A stretch of 64,000 nt of DNA from DMER64 sp964600385 (GTDB lineage: Bacteria > Bacteroidota > Bacteroidia > Bacteroidales > UBA932): contig CAZRJC010000005.1 in the NCBI GenBank assembly GCA_964600385.1, positions 87,278 to 151,277 of the forward strand, in the 5' to 3' direction. The notes below the pieces were generated by a model that saw only the letters and a program-made list of their open reading frames with translations, was not told where the DNA came from and searched no databases. This document shows positions 53,201 through 60,816 of this stretch, one piece after another. Within the stretch, counting starts at the first letter, position 1. Every line of letters begins with the position of its first letter. The position numbers and the translations under genes were made by a program.

Positions 53201-53335
53201 TATTTCACTTTCTCCAAGTATCCCGGTATGGATCCTGAAACAGCTTCTTCAGGAAGAGAATATTCACTCGGTTTCGATAAGGGTTCATATCCTACCACAA
53301 AGAAAGCTGTGATTGGTATAAACATTACATTCTAA
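50234..53335 (+). CDS. susC-like: SusC/RagA-family TonB-dependent outer-membrane transporter
   Basis: This 1033-residue protein has a signal peptide ending ESYAQ, a CarboxypepD_reg-like beta-sandwich (SGKVSDAAGVPIVGASV), the TonB box region EEVVVVGYG near residue 110, a plug domain and a 22-strand barrel ending in NITF. It imports glycan oligosaccharides into the periplasm with TonB energy, capped by its SusD partner encoded 18 bp downstream. It is the first gene of the main operon of this polysaccharide locus. Confidence 0.97.
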   Translation: MTKQLLYVVKIVMIFAVCLVGIESYAQTRAISGKVSDAAGVPIVGASVIVVGNERINTVTDLDGKFALNVPAQANLNVTFIGYKSQVVAVGNQSTIEITLEEDTAVLEEVVVVGYGVQRKSDVTGAVSSVKAADLNNRSTSDAASALQGKAAGVQILNYSAAPGSGSQIRVRGYSSNSQYGLGPLLIVDGLQVDNIQYLDPSMIESMEVLKDAASAAIYGAQAGNGVVLITTKTGSKEKGKGKVFYNFQNVWNSLGKASDVMNAAQYIDYKIAQGVLSQQRLNDLGYTGTDTDWSDAVFTTSLTKRHTVGVEGGNDRGHFYVALNYLNDDGIVRGDKDVYNRLSTQINADYKIKDWFTVGTNASIEKWKTRSVSQHNEFGSVMMGTLTQDPLTPVYYPTYNDLPQDMKNHYDAGDRILGDENGFYAVSKIVETDSGHPFIQRDKEDVENQGINIRGSLYANLTPIKGLTITSRFGYMINQGYYSRYAAPYYANSMAYRTTYELQANATQGFYYQWENFANYMFSIGKNTFTVMGGMSYIQNNTFAVNATGSGPDILTGYAPNFRYLQYLNNNSDTAKSVSGAPGVSANMAYFGRIHWNYADRYNILVNFRADAFDSSKLPKDARWGYFPSVSAGWTISNESFMKSVSKEAISFLKLRGSWGVNGNIAVLRNYPYATTISYNANWYQYLPDAPNVSYGSSPSGLANPNLKWETSEQYDLGLEARFLNDRLSLEVDYYAKTTKDLLVSISPVAEVGVSSSTINAGEVLNKGVELALGWKDSKGDFQYSINANMAYLKNEVTYLDPTISRIQGMAAVQSTELSTQFEVGYPIWYMRGYKYEGVDAATGKPILADLDGNGTIDANDQTMVGCGIPDITFGLTINLAWKGIDFTLFGNGTYGNEIFAVSYRGDRPLYNSLEYFHKNAWTESNKNATMPSAISVVSDAKFWGSSASVFDGSYFKIKQIQLGYTLPNKWTQKIFISNLRVYASLDDYFTFSKYPGMDPETASSGREYSLGFDKGSYPTTKKAVIGINITF

Positions 53336-53353
53336 TTACGCAAGAACTTGATT

Positions 53354-55030
53354 ATGAAAAAATATATCATTCCCATTTTATTAGTCACCTTTTGCCTTAC
53401 AGCTTGTGAAAAATTGCTTGATGTAGACCAAAAGGGTGTAATCTCTACGGAAACCTTCTACTCGACCGATGAAGATGCCGAGTCTTCACTGGTTGCCGCC
53501 TACGAGATGTCAATGCTAGGAATCGTTAGAAATAACGAATACATTTATTCTCCTTATAACGCCATTCTGAACTATCCGGCTGACGATATCTATGCTGCCG
53601 GTTCAAACTATGGTGATAATGACTTTCTTGCTGCTCTGAACGAATTTCGTCATGATGACAACAATCAGTGCATCAGCAATATGTATAAAGGTTTCTACAA
53701 ATCCATCTATGGTGCGAACCTGGTTATCGATCACTTTGAATACGGTACAAGTGCCGTCAAGGACAGGTGCATTTCCGAAGCAAGAGTTCTTCGTGCCTTC
53801 AGTCACATGATGCTTGCCATCCTTTGGAACACTCCTCCGATGGTTGACCATGTACTTACCGGCGCCGATCGTCCCGGAAACTCAGAAAGTAAAAACGCTG
53901 TTCTGCAATGGTGTGCCCAGGAGTGCATAGATGCAGCACAATACCTTGATGAAAGACAAAGCACGAGCGACAAAGCAGGTTCTGCCAAGATTACCAAGGG
54001 TGCAGCCTATGCATTTGCCGGTAAGGCTCTTATGTTTGCCGGTGATTATGCCGGTGCCAAAGCTGAACTGAAAAAAGTCATTTCTTCAGGGAAGTATGCG
54101 CTGGTTCCGGGAAACAGAATAGGAGAGAACTTCCACGTAACGGGTGACGGAAATGAAGAAAAAGTTTTCGAATTCAACCATGTGTACAATTCCGCCATTT
54201 CTCAGTGGGGCGGACGTATTCAACGTTCTACCTGGATGCAGGCCAACCTTTGGAACTGGCGTTCCGACAGACTTGGCGGCATGCCGAGCAACCTGTTTGC
54301 CAGTGGCTGGGGTGGTATCAATCCTACCGGTGCCTTTGCAAAAGCTCTCATAGCCAATGACGGACTGGATTCTTATCGTCGTAAAGCCTGGATCCTCACT
54401 TATGACGAGGTTTTGTTTGATATGCCTTATACAAGCGATGCCAATTGTCCCACACGTGAAGATAAAATAAAGGATAAATTCCGCGGTATCAATAACCCGA
54501 TTGGTTTATACGGACACGAAGGCTATTTCCATCTTAAACTCGTTGCCACTAACAGTGATATGATACAGGGCTCGTATTCAGACGTCAATTTCACTATCCT
54601 GCGCTATGCAGAAGTTCTTCTTATGTATGCCGAATGCTGTGCTCAGACAAGTGACAATGACGGTTTGAAATACCTGAACATGATTCAGCAGCGTGCCGGT
54701 TCCAAGACCATCAGCTCTACATTGACGCTCGATGCCGTCAAGCTGGAAAAACAGTATGAAATGTGGATGGAAGGCTGCCGTTTCATTGACCTGGTTCGTT
54801 GGGGTGAAGCCGCAACAAAACTGGCTAAAAACGGAGATATCGTACCTTCGTTCAAGGATAAATTTGCCACTGAATTCAGCGGTAGACACGAAGGTTTCGT
54901 TGACTGGTCAGATTCAGATGTGAATAAAGGCAAGGAACATGGTTTCAAAGCAGGGAAAAACGAGTATTATCCTTTCCCATACAGCGAGTTATCTATCAAT
55001 GAGAATTTAGTACAAAATCCCGGATGGTAG
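53354..55030 (+). CDS. susD-like: SusD/RagB-family glycan-binding lipoprotein
   Basis: This 558-residue surface lipoprotein has a signal ending in LTAC and an N-terminal CEKLLDVDQKG. The tetratricopeptide-rich fold shows as RVLRAFSHMMLA, KGAAYAFAGKALMFAGDYAGAKAEL and a C-terminal EMWMEGCRFIDLVRWGE block typical of SusD. It forms the lid of the SusC transporter and binds the target glycan. I chose the ATG at 53354; a TTG two codons earlier is unlikely. Confidence 0.96.
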   Translation: MKKYIIPILLVTFCLTACEKLLDVDQKGVISTETFYSTDEDAESSLVAAYEMSMLGIVRNNEYIYSPYNAILNYPADDIYAAGSNYGDNDFLAALNEFRHDDNNQCISNMYKGFYKSIYGANLVIDHFEYGTSAVKDRCISEARVLRAFSHMMLAILWNTPPMVDHVLTGADRPGNSESKNAVLQWCAQECIDAAQYLDERQSTSDKAGSAKITKGAAYAFAGKALMFAGDYAGAKAELKKVISSGKYALVPGNRIGENFHVTGDGNEEKVFEFNHVYNSAISQWGGRIQRSTWMQANLWNWRSDRLGGMPSNLFASGWGGINPTGAFAKALIANDGLDSYRRKAWILTYDEVLFDMPYTSDANCPTREDKIKDKFRGINNPIGLYGHEGYFHLKLVATNSDMIQGSYSDVNFTILRYAEVLLMYAECCAQTSDNDGLKYLNMIQQRAGSKTISSTLTLDAVKLEKQYEMWMEGCRFIDLVRWGEAATKLAKNGDIVPSFKDKFATEFSGRHEGFVDWSDSDVNKGKEHGFKAGKNEYYPFPYSELSINENLVQNPGW

Positions 55031-55072
55031 TTTTAGTTTTTGGTTAGGTTTTTTGATTCATTTTTTGTACGG

Positions 55073-55100
55073 GAGTGGGTCCCATCACCGGGATCCACTC
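55073..55100 (+). terminator. hairpin after susD (partial terminator or mRNA stabiliser)
   Basis: Arms 55073-55083 and 55090-55100 pair over 11 bp with one mismatch and a 6-base loop. No T tract follows, so it may be a weak terminator, an attenuator or an mRNA-end stabiliser that keeps susCD transcript above that of the downstream enzymes. Confidence 0.5.
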
Positions 55101-55152
55101 TATTTATATCAGAAATACTTCTTCATAATAATTATATTAATACTTGAATTCA

Positions 55153-56301
55153 ATGAGATTATCAGCATTTCCCATTATTGGCATCACTTCTTTGTTGCTG
55201 CTTGCCTGTAATACAAGCAAAACGTCTGAAGTCACCGTAAAGACAGTCATAGAGCCCGGAGAGCAAGCTCCGTTTGCTAACCCAGGTCAGAAGAATTTTG
55301 GCGGCTTCCAGCGGAGAGATACTACAGGCAAAGCTCCGGCACCTCGTCCTAAATTTCAAATGCCCGAACCAAAAACGGTGCATTTTAACGATCTTGTCAT
55401 GAGCGACCCATTCATATATCCCCACGAGGAAACTCAGACTTACTATCTTACCTGTTCGGGTGGATGGATGTACAAGAGCAGCGATCTTGAAATGTGGACC
55501 GGTCCTTATGGCATCATAGACATTAAGGGCCTGTGGTTGGAAAAAGCGGGATTTGCTGCAGCAGCGGAAATTCACAAAATAGGAGACAAATATTATTATG
55601 CCGGTACCTGGAGCGATCACAGTGATCTTATTGAACAGGTACCCAGAAGATACAACGTTCCTCACAACCAGACCTATTTACTCAGGGCAGATACTCCGGA
55701 AGGGCCCTATAAATCCTTTGCCATTGAGCCCGGCTATGATTACCAGCCTCACGACTGGGATTGCATAGACGGAACCCTCTATGAAGAAAACGGAAAGATC
55801 TATATGATTTTTGTGCATGAATGGACCCAGATCATAGATGGTACAATGGACTATATTGAACTCGCTCCGGATCTCAGTTATACGGTTTCTGAAAAACCGG
55901 TAACCATGTTCAGGGCTTCTGAAGCTGCATGGGTAAGTGAAATGAACTCAAGCGGCGAAGCCACTTTTGGTCTGAAAATGCCCGGTTGGGTAACAGACGG
56001 TCCTCAGATGTTCCGTACGCAAACCGGCAAGCTCGGCATGCTATGGTCCAGCTGGGGAAAAGAAAGATATGCTCAGGGAATAGCTTATTCCGAATCCGGT
56101 ACCATTGCCGGTCCCTGGGTTCAGGAAGAGAATGCTTTCATGTCCAATAACTCGGGCCACGGGATGCTTTTCAGGACATTCGAAGGCAAACTTATTTTTG
56201 TGGTGCATCACGCCAGTGAAAACGGACCCAGAAAACCACAATACTGGAATGTAGACGATTCAGGGGACAAACTTGTTTTAGGTTCCCAAATAAATATTTG
56301 A
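55153..56301 (+). CDS. GH43-family glycosidase lipoprotein
   Basis: This is a lipoprotein of about 382 residues (lipobox LLAC). After a proline-rich linker comes a five-bladed beta-propeller of the GH43 type: Asp85 in MSDPFIY is the likely base and Asp206 in WDCIDGTLYEE the pKa modulator. At the place of the usual general-acid Glu I see TDGPQM (Asp282). I recall this VTDGP form from a whole Bacteroidota subgroup, so it may be normal there. Substrates of the family include xylo- and arabino-oligosaccharides. The ATG at 55153 is preferred to a TTG at 55144. It is the first enzyme after susCD. Confidence 0.85.
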   Translation: MRLSAFPIIGITSLLLLACNTSKTSEVTVKTVIEPGEQAPFANPGQKNFGGFQRRDTTGKAPAPRPKFQMPEPKTVHFNDLVMSDPFIYPHEETQTYYLTCSGGWMYKSSDLEMWTGPYGIIDIKGLWLEKAGFAAAAEIHKIGDKYYYAGTWSDHSDLIEQVPRRYNVPHNQTYLLRADTPEGPYKSFAIEPGYDYQPHDWDCIDGTLYEENGKIYMIFVHEWTQIIDGTMDYIELAPDLSYTVSEKPVTMFRASEAAWVSEMNSSGEATFGLKMPGWVTDGPQMFRTQTGKLGMLWSSWGKERYAQGIAYSESGTIAGPWVQEENAFMSNNSGHGMLFRTFEGKLIFVVHHASENGPRKPQYWNVDDSGDKLVLGSQINI

Positions 56302-56307
56302 TGTATA

Positions 56308-58197
56308 ATGAAAAAAATTCTTTTATCATTAACACTTATTCTTCTTGCCTTCACAGGCAATGCACAGGATAAGAATTTCCATATTTTCCTTTGTTTTGGA
56401 CAGTCGAATATGGAAGGAGCTGCAAGAATAGAGCCCCAGGATACAATGAATGTAAGCGAACGTTTTCGCATGATGGCTGCCGTGGATGACCCATCCCGCG
56501 GCCGAGTGAAAGGCGAATGGTATAAAGCGGTTCCCCCGCTTTGCCGAGAAAAGACCGGCCTCACATCGGTAGATTACTTTGGCCGTACTTTGGTTGAAGT
56601 TCTCCCGGAAAACCATACAGTAGGTGTCATCAATGTTTCCATTGGAGGATGCCGAATTGAAGCATTCATGAAAGATTCGATAGCCGGGTACGCAAAGACG
56701 GCTCCGGAATGGATGATTCCCGCACTTAAGGCATATGATAACGATCCGTACAAGTGGCTGGTGGAACTTGCCCGAAAGGCCCAGAAAGACGGGATTATAG
56801 CCGGAATACTCATGCATCAGGGTGAGTCAAATACCGGAGAAGAGGATTGGGCACTAAAAGTAAAGAGTGTTTATGAGAGTCTCCTGAAAGACCTGAACCT
56901 GAAGGCAGAAGATGTTCCTCTGATCGCAGGGGAAGTCGTTAATTCAGACAGGGGAGGACGATGCGGTTCAATGAACCCGATGGTTGACAAACTTCCCGAA
57001 ACCATTCCAACGGCCCATGTGGTTTCATCGAGTTGCTGTACTCAGTTCTTTGACCAGATACACTTTGATGCAAAGGGCTACCGCGATTTTGGCAGACGCT
57101 ATGCAGCTGTTATGCTTCCCCTTATGGGATACAAGGCTCCGGTTTCCCGGATGTACAATCTTCCCATAGAATCTCCTGTTATCCATCGTTTTGGGGGCGC
57201 AGTGACATTCAATATCAGAGCCCCTCATGCCAAATCGGTTCTTTTGTCTTCACAGTTTTTGAAGGAAAACGTTTCATTGACAATGAACAGGGAGGGCATC
57301 TGGAGTGTTACACTTAAAGTAGAAAATTCCGATATATATCCATATAATTTTATTGTAGACGGTGTGACTGTATCCGATCCCTCAAATACGGAAATATTCC
57401 CCAACGAAGGGTTCAAGGCCAGTCTTCTTACCATGCCAGATAAGAACGCATTGTATAACATTAACGATGTTCCTCACGGACGCGTAACCTTGTGCACATA
57501 TAAATCTGACGTTCTTGGCACATACCGTCCTTTATTGGTATACACTCCGGCAGGATACGAAGCCGAAGATAAATCCTATCCTGTTTTCTATCTGGTCAGC
57601 GGCACCACAGATACGGAGGAAACTTGGTTCAAGGTAGGTAAAGTCAATACTATCCTTGATAACCTTATCGCACAGGGTCAGGCCAATCCCATGATCGTAG
57701 TAATGCCTTACGGTAACATGATGCAGGGGACACCAATGCCTTCTTCGCTGCAGGCAGCAGAAATGTATAAGGCATTTGAACAGGAAATGACAAAATGCAT
57801 TATGCCATTTGTTGAGAAAGAGTACAGGACACTTCCGGGACGCGATAACAGGGCTATTGCCGGATTCTCCCGCGGAGGAGGTCAATCTCTTTTCACTGCT
57901 TTCTCCAATATGGATCAATTCGCCTGGGTATGTTCCTATAGCGCTTTCCTTACACCCGAAGTAATGGATATCTATTTCCCGTTCTTCACCAAATCTCCAA
58001 ATGATTTCAATGCAAAAATGAAACTCGTGTGGTTTGGTGTAGGATCTGAAGATTTTCTTTATCAGGACGTGATTAAACATCAACAATATTTCGATGTCAA
58101 AGGAATCGGATATAAAAAGATAACTACAGCCGGGGGACACACCTGGATGAACGCCAGATTTTATCTTTCAACCACATTGCAGTTATTATTCAAATAA
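56308..58197 (+). CDS. bifunctional CE6-CE1 esterase (acetylxylan/feruloyl esterase fusion)
   Basis: This 629-residue secreted protein has a signal peptide (to ~19) and a CE6/SGNH domain (~22-275) with Ser33 in GQSNMEG, an HQGESN block at 170-175 and the Asp249/His252 pair in DQIHFD. A CBM48-like early-set domain (~292-385) follows, then a CE1 domain with Ser521 in GFSRGGGQS, an acid near Glu581/Asp582 and His611 in GGHTWMN. CE6-CE1 fusions are known from xylan loci of Bacteroidota, where CE6 removes acetate and CE1 removes ferulate or acetate. All catalytic residues appear intact. Confidence 0.92.
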   Translation: MKKILLSLTLILLAFTGNAQDKNFHIFLCFGQSNMEGAARIEPQDTMNVSERFRMMAAVDDPSRGRVKGEWYKAVPPLCREKTGLTSVDYFGRTLVEVLPENHTVGVINVSIGGCRIEAFMKDSIAGYAKTAPEWMIPALKAYDNDPYKWLVELARKAQKDGIIAGILMHQGESNTGEEDWALKVKSVYESLLKDLNLKAEDVPLIAGEVVNSDRGGRCGSMNPMVDKLPETIPTAHVVSSSCCTQFFDQIHFDAKGYRDFGRRYAAVMLPLMGYKAPVSRMYNLPIESPVIHRFGGAVTFNIRAPHAKSVLLSSQFLKENVSLTMNREGIWSVTLKVENSDIYPYNFIVDGVTVSDPSNTEIFPNEGFKASLLTMPDKNALYNINDVPHGRVTLCTYKSDVLGTYRPLLVYTPAGYEAEDKSYPVFYLVSGTTDTEETWFKVGKVNTILDNLIAQGQANPMIVVMPYGNMMQGTPMPSSLQAAEMYKAFEQEMTKCIMPFVEKEYRTLPGRDNRAIAGFSRGGGQSLFTAFSNMDQFAWVCSYSAFLTPEVMDIYFPFFTKSPNDFNAKMKLVWFGVGSEDFLYQDVIKHQQYFDVKGIGYKKITTAGGHTWMNARFYLSTTLQLLFK

Positions 58198-58212
58198 AAA
58201 TTCACATCACAC

Positions 58213-60786
58213 ATGAAACACAAGCTTGTATTTGCGTTCTGTCTGATCCTCTCAGCTTTTGTCCCGAAAGCGCAGGCGCAGAATTTTCAGATTAACGATC
58301 TGGAGTATTTCGAGGAAAGAGGTATAAACTTACTGGTTTACAGTAATAAATATGCCGGCATGTTTTGCGACGAAAAACTTGCAGCTATTGAATTGATTCA
58401 ACGAGGCGAGAGAATCAGTACCGGCGGTGGTATCCGTCTGATGAACACTCCCGAGCAATGGGACATTTTCCCGGACCTCATCAAAAGAACCGTAGATCGT
58501 GCAGGAAATTCCATTGAAGTGGAGCTTAACTACAAAGAGTATGATTTTACTTCCAGAGTGAAAGTTACCTCCACCGGCAAAGGTTTCATGGTTGCTGTGT
58601 ATCTGGACAGTCCTGTTCCGGAAAAACTTATTGGCCGGGCCGGTCTCAACTGGGAGTTTTTCCCTGCTTCTTTCTTCGGAAAAACGTATATGATGGACGG
58701 TATTGCGGGAATATTGCCCAAATACCCGGCCGACAATACATACATGCTTCCCAGGAGCGAAAAGATTGAACAATTCTACAAGCTTTCCACTTTCGATGAC
58801 AGAGGGCGTAATGAATTCATTGTTCCCCAACCGTTCTCCAAGGGTAACAAACTTGTTCTCGCTCCGGAAGACACCGATGTTCGTGTAGCTATTTCTTCCG
58901 AATCTGAAATAAACCTTTTCGACGGCAGAAATCTTGCCCAGAACGGTACTTTTGTAGTCCGGTCATATATACCTGCCAATAAGACCGGAAAGGTTCTGGA
59001 ATGGTACATTGAGCCTTCTTTTGATGCCGGCTGGGTACGTGAACCCAATGTGGGCTTCTCACAGATAGGCTATACTCCTGCACAAAAGAAAGTTACTGTT
59101 GTGGAACTTGACAAGAATGCAGCTCCCGTAGAGACAGCAGATATCATCCGCATTTCTGACAAGGGAGATGAAGTGGTGGCTTATAAAGCCCCGGTTAAAC
59201 AATGGGGAGTATACAACAGCAGGTACAATTATGTTATTGTTGATTTCACTGCTGTTCAGGAACCCGGTCTTTACTGCATTAATTATGGCGGTTTCAGGAC
59301 CAACGTATTTCCCATAAACAAGGATGTATACAAAGGCAAATGGCATGCGTCCATGGACGTATTCCTTCCGGTCCAGATGGACCATATGGAAGTAAACGAA
59401 GGGTATCGTACCTGGCACGGACGTTCTCACATGGATGACGCTCTTCAGGCTCCGGTTAATTATGAACAATTCGACGGTTACAGGCAGGGAGAGGAAACCA
59501 ATACAAAATACAAATCATGGGAACATATCCCCGGACTGGCCGTTGGTGGCTGGTACGATGCCGGTGACTTTGATATCCAGAGCAGAACAGTCGTTTCCAT
59601 GGCTTCGGATCTGATCACTTTATGGGATCTTTTCAAGCCGGAGAGAGACCAGACATTCATTGACCAGGATACTAAATTTGTGGACATACATCGTCCGGAC
59701 GGAATGCCCGACGTGATTCAGCAGATCCAGCACGGTGTGCTTAACATCATTGCGCAGGTGGAAAACATTGGATATGTGGCTCAGGGCATAGTTCAAAGCA
59801 ACATGTACCAGTATCATCACCTGGGTGATGCTTCTACTATAACAGACGGCCTTGTTTACAATCCTTCCCTGAAACCCTACGAAACTGATGGTCTTACTTC
59901 AGGCACCCGTGATGACAGGGTTGCGTTTACAGGAAACTTCAGCGCCGCAGGTAACATGTCTACCGTTGCATCCCTTGCCTCGGCAGCCAGGGTTCTTAAA
60001 CCCTATTATCCGGAGGTTGCAGACAGAGCTCTCAGGAATGCCATCATGCTTTGGGAGAAATATTCAGAAGATGCCGATCCTGCCAAAATAAAGAATCCCA
60101 TGATGAGAAGGTTTGGCGGTGACGGCAGGGTTAACGCCTCCATTGAACTTTGGAGAACAACGGGTGATAACAGCTATGTGAAATTCTTCGAAGAGGCTGT
60201 TCTCAAACAACTTGAGCCCATTGAGATGAACTTCCCCGGAGCACCCGCAGGCAAATTCTACAACCTCGGCACGGCCCTGAGCCTCTATCCTCTCATGGAC
60301 AAAGAGTTCCAGGATAAAGTGAAGGCCGCTATTCCCGGATACGTTGAATCTCTTAAAGAAACCGCCTCCCAGAATCCTTACGGTGTACCTATATCGGGCC
60401 GCGGATGGGGTGGCAATGACCAGATAATCAGATGGGCTTACAACAATTACCTGGTTTGGAAATATTTCCCCGAAATGATTGATCCGGAATTGGTATTACT
60501 GGGACTGAATTATATGTACGGATGCCATCCTTACTCCAATGTGTCTTTCATCACTGATATAGGCGTCAACACCAAGAATGTCTCTTACGGCAATAACCGC
60601 GCCGATTACACGGTTATACCCGGCGGAGTCGTTCCCGGACTTCTTCTTCTTGCCCCGGATTTCATGGAAAACAAGGATGATTATCCGTTCCTCTGGGGAG
60701 AAAACGAGTGCTGTACCAACTCTGTTCCCAACTACGTCATGCTTTCACTTGCATGCGAAGAAGTGGCAGCTGTACTTAACAAATAA
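58213..60786 (+). CDS. GH9 glycosidase with N-terminal Ig-like domain
   Basis: This 857-residue secreted protein (signal peptide ending AQAQ) has an N-terminal ~270-residue beta-rich region of unknown type, a CelD_N-like Ig domain (~275-375, VGFSQIGYTPAQKKVTVVE) and an (alpha/alpha)6 GH9 catalytic domain. The catalytic Asp pair is in GGWYDAGDFD (Asp449, Asp452) and the acid Glu in GENECCTN (Glu832). GH9 enzymes mostly cut beta-1,4-glucan, mixed-linkage glucan or xyloglucan, and some act as exo-glucosidases. Its presence in an esterase-rich locus is unusual and suggests a mixed cell-wall target or a non-cellulose activity. Confidence 0.9.
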   Translation: MKHKLVFAFCLILSAFVPKAQAQNFQINDLEYFEERGINLLVYSNKYAGMFCDEKLAAIELIQRGERISTGGGIRLMNTPEQWDIFPDLIKRTVDRAGNSIEVELNYKEYDFTSRVKVTSTGKGFMVAVYLDSPVPEKLIGRAGLNWEFFPASFFGKTYMMDGIAGILPKYPADNTYMLPRSEKIEQFYKLSTFDDRGRNEFIVPQPFSKGNKLVLAPEDTDVRVAISSESEINLFDGRNLAQNGTFVVRSYIPANKTGKVLEWYIEPSFDAGWVREPNVGFSQIGYTPAQKKVTVVELDKNAAPVETADIIRISDKGDEVVAYKAPVKQWGVYNSRYNYVIVDFTAVQEPGLYCINYGGFRTNVFPINKDVYKGKWHASMDVFLPVQMDHMEVNEGYRTWHGRSHMDDALQAPVNYEQFDGYRQGEETNTKYKSWEHIPGLAVGGWYDAGDFDIQSRTVVSMASDLITLWDLFKPERDQTFIDQDTKFVDIHRPDGMPDVIQQIQHGVLNIIAQVENIGYVAQGIVQSNMYQYHHLGDASTITDGLVYNPSLKPYETDGLTSGTRDDRVAFTGNFSAAGNMSTVASLASAARVLKPYYPEVADRALRNAIMLWEKYSEDADPAKIKNPMMRRFGGDGRVNASIELWRTTGDNSYVKFFEEAVLKQLEPIEMNFPGAPAGKFYNLGTALSLYPLMDKEFQDKVKAAIPGYVESLKETASQNPYGVPISGRGWGGNDQIIRWAYNNYLVWKYFPEMIDPELVLLGLNYMYGCHPYSNVSFITDIGVNTKNVSYGNNRADYTVIPGGVVPGLLLLAPDFMENKDDYPFLWGENECCTNSVPNYVMLSLACEEVAAVLNK

Positions 60787-60816
60787 GCATGTTACTAACC
60801 CTACAAAATTCCTTTA

